A stretch of 64,000 nucleotides of DNA. Origin: Ambrosia x helenae (taxonomy: Eukaryota > Streptophyta > Magnoliopsida > Asterales > Asteraceae). Location: NCBI GenBank assembly GCA_030844895.1, contig CM061231.1, forward strand, positions 6,595,618 through 6,659,617. The letters run 5' to 3'. The notes beneath the pieces are model-generated. The model searched no databases and was not told where the DNA came from. It saw nothing but the letters and a program-made list of their open reading frames with translations. Shown here piece after piece: positions 47,793 through 58,710 of this stretch. The position numbers and the translations under genes are program-made. Each line of letters opens with the position of its first letter. Position 1 is the stretch's first letter.

Positions 47793-50700
47793 ATGGACAA
47801 TCTGTTAGGTCTTCTTCGAATTAGGGTTATACGAGGTAAAAATCTTGCGATTCGTGATTTTCGATCCAGCGATCCTTATTGCATATTAAAATTAGGAGAC
47901 CAGGTACTCATCCATCTTTTATTTTTCGTGTAAACCATTTCAATTTGATTGACGTACATGTGACATTGTTTTAATTGCATGTTTGATGTAGAGACTGAGG
48001 ACTCGCGTTATCTACAGAAGTCTCAACCCCGTGTGGGATGAAGAGTTGACTCTTCCGGTTGAAACTCCTGATCTTCCGGTTGAACTGGTACGTAATCGAC
48101 CTAAGGAACAAAGATCATCGTTCTGTTTATACACATGATTATTACCTAGATTCATGATGAAAATTACAAAATGCAAATGTTAGTTTTTTATCCATATGAA
48201 CTTAATACCGATTTCATGACACTTTGTTTGAGCCTGCCGATACAAATTACATTTCATCTCCAATAGGTTAATTTGATGATTTTAAAAGATTAGCTATAAA
48301 GGGAACTGACTTTTGGTAAACCTACTAAATCATTTCACTAAAATATTACATTATTATTTAATAATTAATATAAATTTGATTATCATTTTTTTTTTAATTA
48401 GAGACTCGTATCTTTATTTATTTATTTCTTTATAATTTTTTTATACAACTAATTTTATTAATTACAACTCAAAATACGAAAGTTACATCACAATAGAAGG
48501 TAGACGGGCAACAAGCTGCGCCGCCACCCCTTTCTGAATTGCAAACCCTAGTCTACCAAAGACAAAACCTTACCCCCTGGAGATGAACTATTGTTGTGGA
48601 CGACCCGTTGGACCCTGGTCAAGAAACGAATAGCTTCTGGCGCTAGGGTGTCAAAGGTATCAAAGGCTAAAGGGATGAAGACATGTTGGTTCTCTGCACA
48701 AGCTTTAGCATGCTTATCTACTTTCTTCGATTCCGCCTTTCTCGATGCTTGCCCAGCTACAAACCCTGTTTCCCTTAACCCAGCCAAAGGAGATACCCCT
48801 GTGAGGTCCACACAAGCATGTTTCCCCCTCTCCCAACCAAAGACAAGCAGATCTGTTGGTCGCAGGGTGGATCTCCCTTCCGCAGGGTCTGTGAGAAAAT
48901 TTACAGGGGCCTCATTTTTGGCAGAAATCCCAGCTCTTCTCAGGATGTTCCACAAAACGTCCCTCACCCAGTCATACCGGTATTTGAATCCAGGGAGCTC
49001 TTTGCAATGAATTGCGTGCTCCCGGTATTTATCCATGCAAGCTTTACGGCAGATGGGGCATGTTTCATCTTTCGGATACATAGGGATCATCAAACGGTAC
49101 TTGAGTATAGCCATGTACTCCACTGCAGACATGCATTGACCCAAACCCTCAATCGGGATAACGGTCAAAAAATCCTGAGCATGAGGGCCCTTTAGGCATT
49201 CAATCACCGCCTTCTCGCGGGAGGACAACTCAAAAACTTCTCCCAGGCTCTGAGCAGTTTTGCTAAACAGAGCATTCGCCAAAGTTTTTTATGGCTTTGA
49301 AGGGGCGGTGTCCTTATTAGAAAAACCGCCAATATCAAAGTCTGGAAGATAGACATTTAAGCGTTCGAGCGCCTGTTGATAGTCGGGTCTAGCTCGATGA
49401 CCCCACTGTTTCGAAGGATATGATCCTGAAGTTCCCAAGACTGAGCTTTAGACGCCACAAAGGCAAAAACCCCAACATCTCGAGCTGAAAGAAGGCCCAA
49501 ACCACCTAAACTCATCGGCAAGGATGCCAAGCGCCACTGGAGGTCCCCGAAGAAGAGGCCACCACACACAACTATATCTTCAATAGCTACCCGGAGGCCA
49601 TCATCAAAAAGGGATACCGCATCCACCATCAAGTGGGGTTGACAAGTTCGCAACCCAAAACGTAACTTAGCGACCCCCATGCATGACCTGAGCAGCAGGA
49701 GTTCACTTTGGGGATCCCTAAGGCGGGGCAGGAGCTTCATAAGGGCAACCGCAACCGTAGCCCGCCGCCCTGCCAACTCCCCAATAAAGATAGGATCTCG
49801 GCTAGCAGTCCCACCAAGGAGCTTAACCCCCTTCTCTGGTCTACCAATCCCTCTCGGGAAAAGCCCGTCCTGGCTTTTCAGCCCGTCGCACGTCGGCCAA
49901 AAGACCTCTGTTTTCTTAATATTGAGATGAAGCCCCAGAGATGGCCCGTGCACGTTGATAATGTCTAAGGCCTTAGCAACCTCAGCTGCGTTGCCTATAA
50001 TCGTCCCATCATCCAAATACCAAGCGTGAAACGGGAGGTTACAGTGTTCCTGAACCCGCATGATAAAGGGATGTAAGGCAAGAACAAAGAGAAGGGGCCC
50101 CAAAGGATCTCCTTGCTGCACTCCGGTGGTAGCCCCAATACAATCATTACCCACATACAGCCTAGCAGGCTGGGCGTAAAGGAACTGGACCCACGGATAG
50201 ATAGACGGGCACCGATGGTGAACCTCTTGAAGAAAGGCTATGCGGTCGACCATGTTGAAGGCATTGGAGAAGTCTACTGTAAGCAGAGCCAGGGACCCAT
50301 CCGCATGAAAGGAGTTGAGGAACCTGTTGGCACTGTGAAGCACCGCCTTTGCCCCATTTGGTACCCCTACTCCAAATTGAAAGTCTCCCAGGTACTGGGC
50401 AATGTCTTTCCCAACCTTCTTCATTTCCACCTTAGAAACCAACCTTCGCCAAATGCTCCCCCCCACAGCAATAGGCCGAATTCCATTATCGGGCTTCACT
50501 AAGGGGGTGAGGGGGGCTGAGGCAACAAACTCGGCAAGTGTCTTAGGGCAGGCCCCCCAAGCCATAAGTTGACGACTTCAGTAATGGCCGCGAGCAAACC
50601 CGAGGAAGTCACCGAGCCTTCGCCACCAATAGCATCCAACAGGTGTTGGGCCCGTATCCCGTCCCTACCGCACAACGTCCCTTTAGGGAATGATCGGATA

Positions 50701-53700
50701 CATCTGAGCACACAATCCCCATCTACAGATAGAGCGGGTTGGCCGATAGGGTTAGAAGGAGAGGATGGAGGCGGCACCACTGGGTGTTTATCAATGAGGG
50801 TTTTCATGGTCGATTCACAAAGAGGGGCAACCTCACTAGAGAACAAAACCTTAACCACCGCCGTGAAATGCCCATCCCTGACTTTTCGAAGACATTGCTT
50901 TATATTAGGTTCCTTTTCATTGTCCTCCTCCCTTTTGACTTCTCCCCTAGATACCACAACCCCCCCACGCTATCCAAGAGGGAAGAGACCAAGAACGCAA
51001 ACCCATACCCATCTTTCCATACTGCAAGCGCTTGCATGATGCTACTACACTGCAGAGATGTCTTGTTCCATGATCTTCACTCTTGCCTGGAGGACGGTCT
51101 GACCACCCTCAGGGTTAACCGCGGAAGCAATAGCAATTGGACCCAATTGTCAACCGAGCCTGGCGACGCCTCCACTTTGCGTAAGGCACTTGTTAACACT
51201 TGAGCAAACATTAGACGACAACTGGGGGGGGGGGGAATGCTTTTAACAGTTAGAATAGGGAGGGAAAAAACACGCTCGAGGAGGGCAACATCCCCTACCA
51301 TCCCGGTTGGGTGACGTGGGTTTGCGTTGTCTACTGCTTGACATGGTTTCCGTATCCCAACAATGAAATCTTCGACATCTTCCGAGACCATGGCAAACGA
51401 TACAATCTCATCGTCATGCTTGCATCCCCTACTGAGAGCATGTATCGTCATGCACCTCCCACATAACCATTTATCTCCTGCCCTGAGAACTTCCCCAACA
51501 TCCAAAAAAAGGTCTCGATCCTTCGAGATAGCCTCCTTCATAGATAGCCTTCGGTTTTCTATCTTGAGGTGGGTGCTTTGCATGTGTTCAAGAAGGCGGA
51601 AAAATGAGTTGGGTTGGGGAAAATTAAATATTTTGGTCTAAAAATGTTTTCAGTCAAAAGAACCCAACTCATTTTAACATGTAAGGGTGGAGGTTGTGGT
51701 CAGAAAAACTACCCTAACACTATCCAATCATATATTTGTACCTTAGTACACCAAGACATTTATAAGGCTATGGGGTGTAGAACCTTTCCCCTTTCCCTTC
51801 CCCTTGTCCACATCAGTGCCACATCATTTCTCCCATTTCCCTCCCCCTTCTAAGGGAAATGGTTCCCCTTCCTTCCCCTTCCCCCTTTCATTTTTTTTAA
51901 GTGTAAAAAGAAAAAGAAAAAAGAAAAAATCACACTTTCTCTCCAATTAGCGTTCAAAACATTCAAAATTTGCTTTGGAAGTTGGAACGAGGAAGGGGGG
52001 CGGTGTTTGCCGTCGGCAACCCCAGCCACGTAATCCCACCGATTGTCCTTGCCAAGCCACACCCCATAGCCTAATGGATGACCGATGTGAGCTGGGTCAC
52101 TTGCTCTTTTTTTCCATCTAGTTGTCAGGTCATGTGAGGCAACCGCCTTAAGCATCACAAACGGATATTCTTGATCACTTTTCATATATTGGCCACGCAA
52201 CTCCGTAGGATATATGATTTCCAAACGAAATGTGTACAATCAATGCTATCAAGCATAACATGAAAATGATTGTTCGCTGTGTACCTAGTACAAACGCGCA
52301 ATACCGTGGCTTGTTGGTCTGCATAAGAACTATTCGTCGTATAAATTAATTATTACATTACAAAAATATTGCAAAGATTCACGCGAAACTAGCGCATACA
52401 TATATAAATACTCATCGTACTCGTCATGAGGATTACCTGTTGCGAGTTGTATAATAACGGATGTGCACTTTTGTAACGCCATATAACTTTTTTTATACCT
52501 CACGTCAAATCCCTCTTGAAAACCGTATATATTTTTCTTCAATATCACCTACAATGTATAAAAAATAAACGCTTCGACATAGAAACTTGTGTTTAAACGT
52601 TGCTTACTTGGGGTTGTCAATGAAATAATCTTGTATTAAAATTTCTTGATCTTTTTCACAATCATGTTCCGAATTAACCACCCGAGGGAGAAGGGACGGT
52701 GTAGCCGCTCGATCGGGTACAACACCTGCGAGTAAGACCCGAGACCACACCCTTTTAATCAGTTTTTTTATGTGTTAACCACGTGGCTCTCTCATTTAGT
52801 TGAATAACTCACAAGTCAGCTAAGATGTAATCTACATAATCATACTAAGTTATATTATTAAAGAAATTAATTTATTATTTAATAACGTAACTTTTATTAT
52901 CATAATTGATATGAAGCTATTGAGATTTCTAGTCAAAAAATGTTTTAAACTGATGAGGTTCAATATGTTACCCAACCCATATAACCAACTCATTCTAGCC
53001 CAGAAGGTTAAAAGTCAATTAAAATTACGTAATACTACTAAATCATTTAGTTAAGAAATTAGAATTAGTATCATATACCAATGAAAAACATTAAAACAAT
53101 ATGAAGTTGTAGGAAGGGTATTAAACAGAGTTCGATTGAACTAATTCAGGCGGCACTGAAAGTCTGAAACCGTTTCATTGAACCCTACAATCTTAGTTTT
53201 TAAGTTTTTGATTTTTTGGATTTTTAGCTTGTAGTTTTTACAATTATATCATTGTGTCATTTTTGTGATTCGTAGTGTGTTTTTTTCGACATTGTGTTAT
53301 ATTTTGTGACTTATTGTGTTATATTTCATGATCCATTTTGTTTTTTTATCCTTTCCAACCTTCTAATTTTTATTACACTATATAAGATAGCTTACCCTAA
53401 AAACTTATATTATTCTTTAATAATATACGATTATGTTATCATATTTGACATAGAAATTAAGGGACTTTTTGTTTTTTGCTCAGAAGCACTTCTGACATCT
53501 TTTGTCTGCACCTCGCAGACGCGCGCAAACGTTTGAGGTCTGCAGATTGTTTGTTTTTTGGAAAACCTTTCATTCAAAAAAGTCTTCATAACCTCTTTTT
53601 GGTGCAGACTTGTTCCAAGGTCTTCAAAGGTCTTATCCTCTTCTCTTCTCCTCACCCACCACCACCCACTACCACCACCACCGTCCACCACCCACCACCA

Positions 53701-55654
53701 CCGTCCACCACCACCATCCACCATCACCACCCACCACCATCCACCACTGTCCACCACCACCACGGTCCACCACCCCCACCCACCACCATCCACCACCTAC
53801 CACCATCCACCACCACCACCCTCCACCACCACCATCCACCACCATGATCCACCACCACCGTCCACCACCACCGTCTACCACCACCACCACGATCCACCAC
53901 TAGACTGCTGTAAAAAATCAGTTTATTTAATTTCAGTTTATTTCAGCAGATGCAGACGTTAACAAACAAACAGTCTTCTTATTGCAGACTGCAGACCTTT
54001 GGTCCTCATATTCTTCTGCAGATCTCTGCAGATGTGGTCCGCAGAATGTGGATCTTTTCCTGCAGATAAAACAAACAACACCTAAATGTTTTGGTCAAAA
54101 GTGTTTCGAGTAAAAAGAAATCCAGCCCATAAGGCTATATGGTGTGGAGATGCTCTCCCACAACTCAACAAATGCCACATCAGCGTCACTTCATTTTCTT
54201 TCTTTCACCCCAAAAGTTTGAAAATGGTTTCCTCTAATTCCCCCATTCCCCTTTTTTTTAATTATTTTTCTCTTTTATTTAATTATTTATTTTATATTTC
54301 ATAAATATTTTTTAATTAAAATAAATTAAAAAACCGTAAAAATAAAAAATTGAAAAAACATAAAAAAACGAAATTTCATAAATTAAAAAAAAAAATACAA
54401 ACTAAAGTTCATAAAGTAAAAAAATTACAAACTAAAGAAAATTACAAACTAAAGTTCACAAATTAAAAAAAAAAAAAAAACCCTGAAAAACTACTATCAT
54501 CAATAGGGGCGACATGGAAATTATTCCAGATGTGGTCGATTAGATATGAACATAGATGGCCATGCACAGTAGTATCGTGTAACGCCCATGTGTTTGATTC
54601 TTGTTGTGCCTCGTTAACTGGCTCGAGAACCTCTTCAGCCTCATTCGCACATATCGCAACTGGATCGTAAACACATATCACACGACCTTCGTCTTCGATT
54701 ATCATGTTATGAAGTATTATACAAGCATACATAATATATTATAATTTTTTCAATAATGTTATTTTCGTCTTCCAACTCCAAAATAATATGCGCCGTTTCC
54801 AGCATCGAACCAATGTAAATGTATATCGCGTTTTCTTCTGACTCTGATGAACGCATGGCTAAACAATTGGATTTTATAAAATTTTTAAGATGAACACTTT
54901 TATAAATTTTAAAAAGAAAGTATGATTGTGGTGTGATTTGTAGAGTGGTGTGACTTGTAGAGTGGTGTGGTGTATTTTATTTTGAATTTGATAAGGTATA
55001 TATATAAAGTTTGATTTAAAAAAAATAATAAAAATCCCAACGTTCAAATGCACCAACGGCTATAATATTTGGATCAATAGGAGAGCTCGGCACAAACAGT
55101 GATTTTCACCGAAGTAACCGAATTTCAGTCGGGGGCGGTGTTCCCCGACCCACCGACCTCCATGTCATGTTCCCGAATTCGTTTTGACTTATTACCCAAC
55201 TAGTAGTATGCCATTAGATCTATATAACTTGGCTTAATTAGGTCTTTCATGTTTATACTTTTTGTCGATTTACCATGTATCTCAATCTTTTTATCATGCA
55301 TACTTAATTCCTAAGCATATGAATCATGTTCTCATTCTTGATATATGTATTTATGTGTTGCAGATGGTGTATGATCATGACACATTTAGTCGGGACGATG
55401 AAATGGGCAATGCAAATATCGACATCCACCCATTTCTGGAGGCACAAAAGATGCACCTGGACTCGGAACCAAGCGGCACGATTCTAAAGCGGGTCGAGCC
55501 ATCCGAAGAAAATTGCCTCTCGGAAGAAAGTTGCATTACCTGGAACGGTGCTGAGATCTCTCAAAATATGCATCTTAGATTGCGGAATGTTGAATCTGGT
55601 GTAATCGAACTCGAGTTGCATTGGATTGACCTTCCGGGTGCTGAACACCTTTAG
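47793..55654 (+). CDS. C2-domain ABA-related (CAR-type) protein, complete, three exons
   Basis: Small Ca2+- and phospholipid-binding C2 protein. The CAR family recruits PYR/PYL ABA receptors to the plasma membrane (family knowledge). Exons 47793-47903 (37 aa), 47992-48087 (32 aa) and 55364-55654 (96 aa) give 165 residues, the usual CAR length. Residues 1-69 start MDNLLGLLRIRVIRGKNLAI and include the first Ca2+ loop SSDPYCILKLG and NPVWDEELTL. Exon 3 has the second loop YDHDTFSRDDEMG, the plant CAR insertion around EPSEENCLSEE, and a WIDLPGAEHL end. Phase 0 at both introns. Intron 2 is 7,276 bp of transposable elements, including an antisense retroelement. The C2 fold and ligand Asp residues are all kept, so the gene looks functional. 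Confidence 0.93.
48484..49282 (-). pseudogene. CCHC plus restriction-like endonuclease domain of the same element
   Basis: The frame 49282-48548 (244 codons) has CPICRKACMDKYREHAIHC (C75, C78, H89, C93), a CCHC knuckle, then LRPTDLLVFGW and KHACVDLTGVSP (R141, P142, D144, D159). A CCHC knuckle followed by RPxD...D-T is how the nuclease of R2-type retrotransposons looks. A shift near 48550 is needed to read the conserved C-terminal tail (GFAIQKGVAAQLVARLPS), which ends near 48484. Confidence 0.7.
49357..50565 (-). pseudogene. Reverse transcriptase of the RLE-type element
   Basis: A continuous 402-codon frame. Palm motif A is TVDFSNAFN (catalytic Asp about residue 98), motif B GVQQGDPLGPLLF (about 148-160), motif C AWYLDDG (Asp 185 and 186). 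All three catalytic Asp are present. The thumb follows (ELLLLRSCMGVAKL, LPMSLGGLGL). The frame ends at 49357, where the protein should continue; the next part is in another frame with an extra TAA near 49290. Named from domain memory: it is neither L1-, copia- nor gypsy-like. Confidence 0.75.
50499..51583 (-). pseudogene. N-terminal zinc-finger and linker part of the RLE-type element
   Basis: 51583-51077 (168 codons) contains WLCGRCMTIHALSRGCKHDD, a CxxC..C.H cluster that may be a zinc finger. 50957-50499 (152 codons) contains CLRKVRDGHF, FPKGTLCGRDGIRAQHLLDA and VVNLWLGG, the approach to the reverse transcriptase fingers. A frame break separates this from the RT frame near 50565, and another lies between 51077 and 50957. 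A G10 run at 51223-51232 sits in the first segment. Confidence 0.65.
51766..52071. mobile_element. Tourist-like MITE (306 bp)
   Basis: TAA lies on both sides (51763-51765, 52072-52074). Termini are inverted: GGCTATGGGGTGTAG on the left, GGCTATGGGGTGTGG reading inward from the right. A TWA duplication and GG-starting ends define PIF/Harbinger MITEs. The interior has a CCCCTT-rich arm and CGGTGTTTGCCGTCGGC. Confidence 0.75.
52072..52548 (-). pseudogene. PIF/Harbinger transposase relic A
   Basis: 52548-52330 reads ALQKCTSVIIQLATGNPHDE and YALVSRESLQYFC, the N-terminal part of plant HARBI1-like nucleases. Up to 52239, IIYPTELRGQYMKSDQ and YPFVMLKAVASHDL give the middle, normally followed by a WIWHAFFG-type DDE segment that is missing here. 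The MITE at 51766-52071 abuts the broken end. DDE catalytic residues cannot be placed. Confidence 0.65.
52549..53457. other. Unassigned intronic DNA
   Basis: A+T-rich sequence in CAR intron 2 with no conserved reading frame. A short run of TTGTGTTATATTT-like words lies at 53285-53325. Nothing else is recognised. Confidence 0.5.
53461..54082. mobile_element. Tourist-like MITE carrying a CCACCA minisatellite (622 bp)
   Basis: TAA occurs on both sides (53458-53460, 54083-54085). Inverted ends: GGGACTTTTTGTTTTTT on the left and GGTGTTGTTTGTTTTAT from the right. Both arms are studded with CTGCAGA/TCTGCAG words. The centre is a purine/pyrimidine-asymmetric minisatellite. Confidence 0.65.
53655..53905. 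repeat. CCACCA-type minisatellite
   Basis: About 250 bp made of CCACCACC, CCACCATCC and CCACCGTCC units in irregular order. Open frames through it in all directions (Pro/His/Thr-rich or Gly/Trp/Val-rich) are by-products. Confidence 0.9.
54463..54856 (-). pseudogene. PIF/Harbinger transposase relic B, internally deleted
   Basis: Minus strand. An ATG at 54856 opens MRSSESEENAIYIYIGSMLE, resembling the first 40 residues of this transposase. About 120 bp later the C-terminal end follows (54732-54463): CIILHNMIIEDEG, VYDP, then LCSYLIDHIWNNF. The whole catalytic middle is absent, as in an internal-deletion derivative. Likely element limits, from a TAAGGCTATATGGTGTGG-like end near 54130 to about 55190, are not proved. 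Confidence 0.6.
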
Positions 55655-55984
55655 AATGCAAGTGTGGTTGTGTTGTGTGTTAGAGTGTTCGATATGTTGG
55701 TTGGGTTTAACTATCAACATCGGATTTAGAAGGGTTTAGGGTTTTTTTTTTCTTTATTTTTGTAACTTTTGTAGAGTAAAATAAAAATTAAAATAAAATG
55801 AAATGTGTTCATACATATCCAAGTTACAGTTTTATAAAAGTAGTGCATAAAGTTCGGTAAACCCCTAGATTAATACGTTATACGGATAGGGTAATAAAGA
55901 ACACGGAGTTCGGTCAGCCTTGGCGGGGTGACAACTTTGATCGGTATTGTGACAATGGGTCACTATAAAAAGTCACCGTTAGAA

Positions 55985-56067
<83 letters not shown>

Positions 56068-56639
56068 GCGGACTAAAAGGCAAGGTGTCAAAATGTTGAC
56101 AATCGAATATAGCATACTAATTATGATGCGTGTATATAATTTCTTTATTTTGCTTTTACAAGCATGATACACTAGCTATTACATATTTACATTTGTTGAA
56201 TGTTTTAATTATGTTGCTCAAGTATTAATCTTATATTATTACTATTTAATCCAAAGTTAAGATCACATTCTTATACGTATTTTAAACTCGTCACAATTGA
56301 CATCATGACATGTGAGTTGGTATTTTAAGTTTTTAACTAATTATATAATTGACATGTTAGTTACTAATACAAGCATACGAGTGAGAAGATGCCTCTAGTT
56401 CTTCAAGGCAATGAAATAATTATTTGATGTTTTGAACCACATTGATATATAAATGTTTCATTTTATTTAAGATACGCGTGTTATCCTATAATTATTAACA
56501 CAAGTGTTATGATTTTTAAAACATTTTCGCTAATGATTTTCTTTTATAATCATCTTCTTAAGAATCGTTTTCCTCAAGAATAATCATTTTCATCTTACAA
56601 ACTCATCTCACAATATAAGGCTCATAATTAATGTACATA
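55655..56639. other. CAR 3' flank
   Basis: 3' untranslated region with AAATAAAA signals around 55790, then non-coding DNA. It includes the phrase TAAACCCCTAGATTAATACG (55858-55877) and the microsatellite at 55985. No gene is recognised. Confidence 0.5.
55985..56067. repeat. (AAT)27 microsatellite
   Basis: About 27 uninterrupted AAT units, some 330 bp downstream of the CAR stop codon. Frames through it give poly-Asn or poly-Leu and are not genes. Confidence 0.95.
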
Positions 56640-57500
56640 CTAGTAGGAAGCCCGCGCGTTGCCGCGGGAGCGATAATATAAAATGTGATATTCTATATTT
56701 AGTTTTATCAATTCTCTCGTGTGTCGTGTTCATGAGGATTTATGTACCCTAACTGAGCATTAAAAATATGCTAAAACTATGTGGAATACATATACATGTG
56801 TTGGTAACTATAAATACTCTAAATCATTATGTCCACCATTCAAATTATAAGTTTTTTTAATCAATTCAGAATCGAATTCCATATTCAAATAAGTTTGAAA
56901 TTAGGAGTGGAGGTTAGTGGTCGATTGAGGGTGCCCCGCCCCACTCTCATTTTCTTTGCTCAATAGTGTAAGTTTACGTGTCATCGGCCTAAATCTTAAT
57001 ATACAATATTGTGTCCAACCCCTTCCGTTTTAAGGGTCGTCCCTCACTGTCGTTGCGACGAGGATCCGGTGTGTGTGCAAAACACTTAGAACCATGTAGC
57101 AAACTAACTATGCTTTTAATCAAATTCTCACTTTTAAATGAGAATGAATTTCCCTTTGTTTAAATACTTATTTTAAAAAACATAACATAGATGAATAACC
57201 CATTAAAAGCTCAATTTAAGATTCATGTTATTAATCAAGATAGGAAATGAGTTCAAAAATCATTAATCAAAGTTGTAGACTCTAATTATACAGCACACCT
57301 AAATGATTGTAACCTTTGATATAGTTATTTTAAAAAGCATAACATGCATGAATAACCAATTAAAAGCTCAATTTCTAGTCTAAGTTCAGACTAAAAGATT
57401 GATGTTACCAATCAAAACAAAACAAGAAATATGTTAATAAATCATTAATCAAATTTGTTAGTTGTAGTTATACAACACAACTAAATGGGCGAACCAATCC
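56640..57500 (-). mobile_element. Helitron 3' end (minus strand); 5' extent unknown
   Basis: Read on the minus strand, GCTCCCGCGGCAACGCGCGG, then GCTTCCTACTAG, then T outside the element. The GC hairpin (CCCGCG..CGCGGG, 56650-56669) lies 10-12 bases before the terminal CTAG (56640-56643), the Helitron 3' signature. No Rep or helicase sequence follows, so it is non-autonomous or truncated. The right limit given is only where the internal repeat ends. Confidence 0.7.
57165..57500. repeat. Two to three 155-165-bp direct repeats
   Basis: TTATTTTAAAAAACATAACAT (57171) and TTATTTTAAAAAGCATAACAT (57329) open two copies. Both contain ATTAAAAGCTCAATTT, CATTAATCAAA and ACACACCTAAATG/ACACAACTAAATG. A weak third start is near 57525. 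Confidence 0.75.
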
Positions 57501-58530
57501 TTATGATTGAAGATTTAAACATTTTTATAGTCTTAACCAGACATGGCATAGATCAATAACCAACAAAAAAAATAATCAACAGCAAAAAAAACATATCAAT
57601 TCATGTGTTCGCTACAAATTTAGAATTTTTTTTCTACAACAACAACAAAACTTTCTTTCAACTGGAACTCCTTTTACTCGGTCCAGGCGAATTCTTTAGA
57701 CCACTCACCTGGAAAATAACATTAAATTTGTATTATAAAAGCAAAGAAACACAACAAGAAAAATCAAAAACATATAACTATAAAAACAATAAAATAGAAA
57801 TCCAACCTTAGCAGCATCAACAAATTGTCAATCGAAGAGAAGAATCAGCAAGATGCGAACATCTGGGTGTGATGGGTATGGAAGAACTTATAGTTTCAAG
57901 AAGATGGAGTTATGGAACTCGAAGGGACGATTTCGAATTTCCGAATTAAATTTTTGGTTAAAGTGAATTTGTTCTTTATAACAATGTTATGCAAATGATG
58001 ATTGGAATGTGAACTAATCACCATTTGTGTAGTTAATATTGTATTCATTATGATGAACCACCAAGGAAGATGAAAGGTTAGTATGAATTGAATTGACTAA
58101 GATGGCCTTAAAGTGTCTTAAAAGTTTGATGAATGTCCAACTTTAATCCCTCTAAATTGGCTTCAAATGTATTGTAAATTATGCTTAAATATTTGTACAC
58201 AATACCAAATTACAATGGTGTACATCTTTGGACATAATATTTATCAAACTCTTTGAAAGACACTCAAATTTTATTTACAATGTATACAACTTTCTAATAA
58301 TCGAATATGCTATATTGGACACTATATAAAGGTAAAACTTGGACCAAAAACAAATTGTATGCAAGGCAACCAAATCCTGAATCGGCCTGTTTCAACCAAA
58401 CAAACTGTATTAAAGCAGCAGTGAAATAAAACGACGGGAAGATATTACTGATCCAATCTCGATCTCCAAGAACATTTTCAGTTTAGCGTTGTGATTCTTA
58501 TTGGAAACTTCCATCAATTACCCAACCTGC
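57501..58530. other. Unassigned stretch
   Basis: A+T-rich, non-coding as far as I can see. A region of mixed composition at 57805-57960 (GAAGATGGAGTTATGGAACT) has no readable long frame. Confidence 0.5.
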
Positions 58531-58710
58531 AGTTCCAATAACAGTTTTGAGTGCTCCTGTAGCCCGTTCGTCGTACCGTTTAGCTCCCTCTGAGACGCAG
58601 GAATTATCCAGCCAGTTGCAGGAACTACTTGACAAAGGGTTCATCCGACCAAGCTCGCCACCCTAGGGAGCTCCAGTCTTATTTGTCAAGAAGAAGGATG
58701 GATCATTACG

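Larger units (their letters stand above)
48386..51620 (-). mobile_element. Retroelement with reverse transcriptase and restriction-like endonuclease, in CAR intron 2
   Basis: Antisense to CAR. From right to left: an N-terminal segment with a Cys/His cluster (51583-51077), a linker (50957-50499), a reverse transcriptase (50565-49357), a CCHC knuckle followed by a PD-(D/E)xK-like nuclease (49282-48548) and a conserved tail ending near 48484. T10 at about 48387-48396, a poly(A) on the element's strand, may mark its 3' end. G+C is clearly higher than in its surroundings. Domain order RT, CCHC, RLE with no upstream AP endonuclease is that of R2-like (RLE-type) non-LTR retrotransposons, unlike the LINE at 13.3-17 kb. 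No LTRs or target duplication are seen. Confidence 0.75.

Noticed and set aside
48591..51641. Plus-strand open frames of 80-156 codons
   Set aside because: Antisense shadows of the high-G+C retroelement; no family resemblance, and the minus frames carry the RT and nuclease motifs.
53476..53962. Long Pro/His/Thr-rich and Gly/Trp-rich open frames
   Set aside because: They only translate the CCACCA minisatellite inside a MITE; all frames stay open because the repeat lacks stops.
55928..56172. Poly-Asn and poly-Leu open frames
   Set aside because: By-products of the (AAT)n microsatellite.
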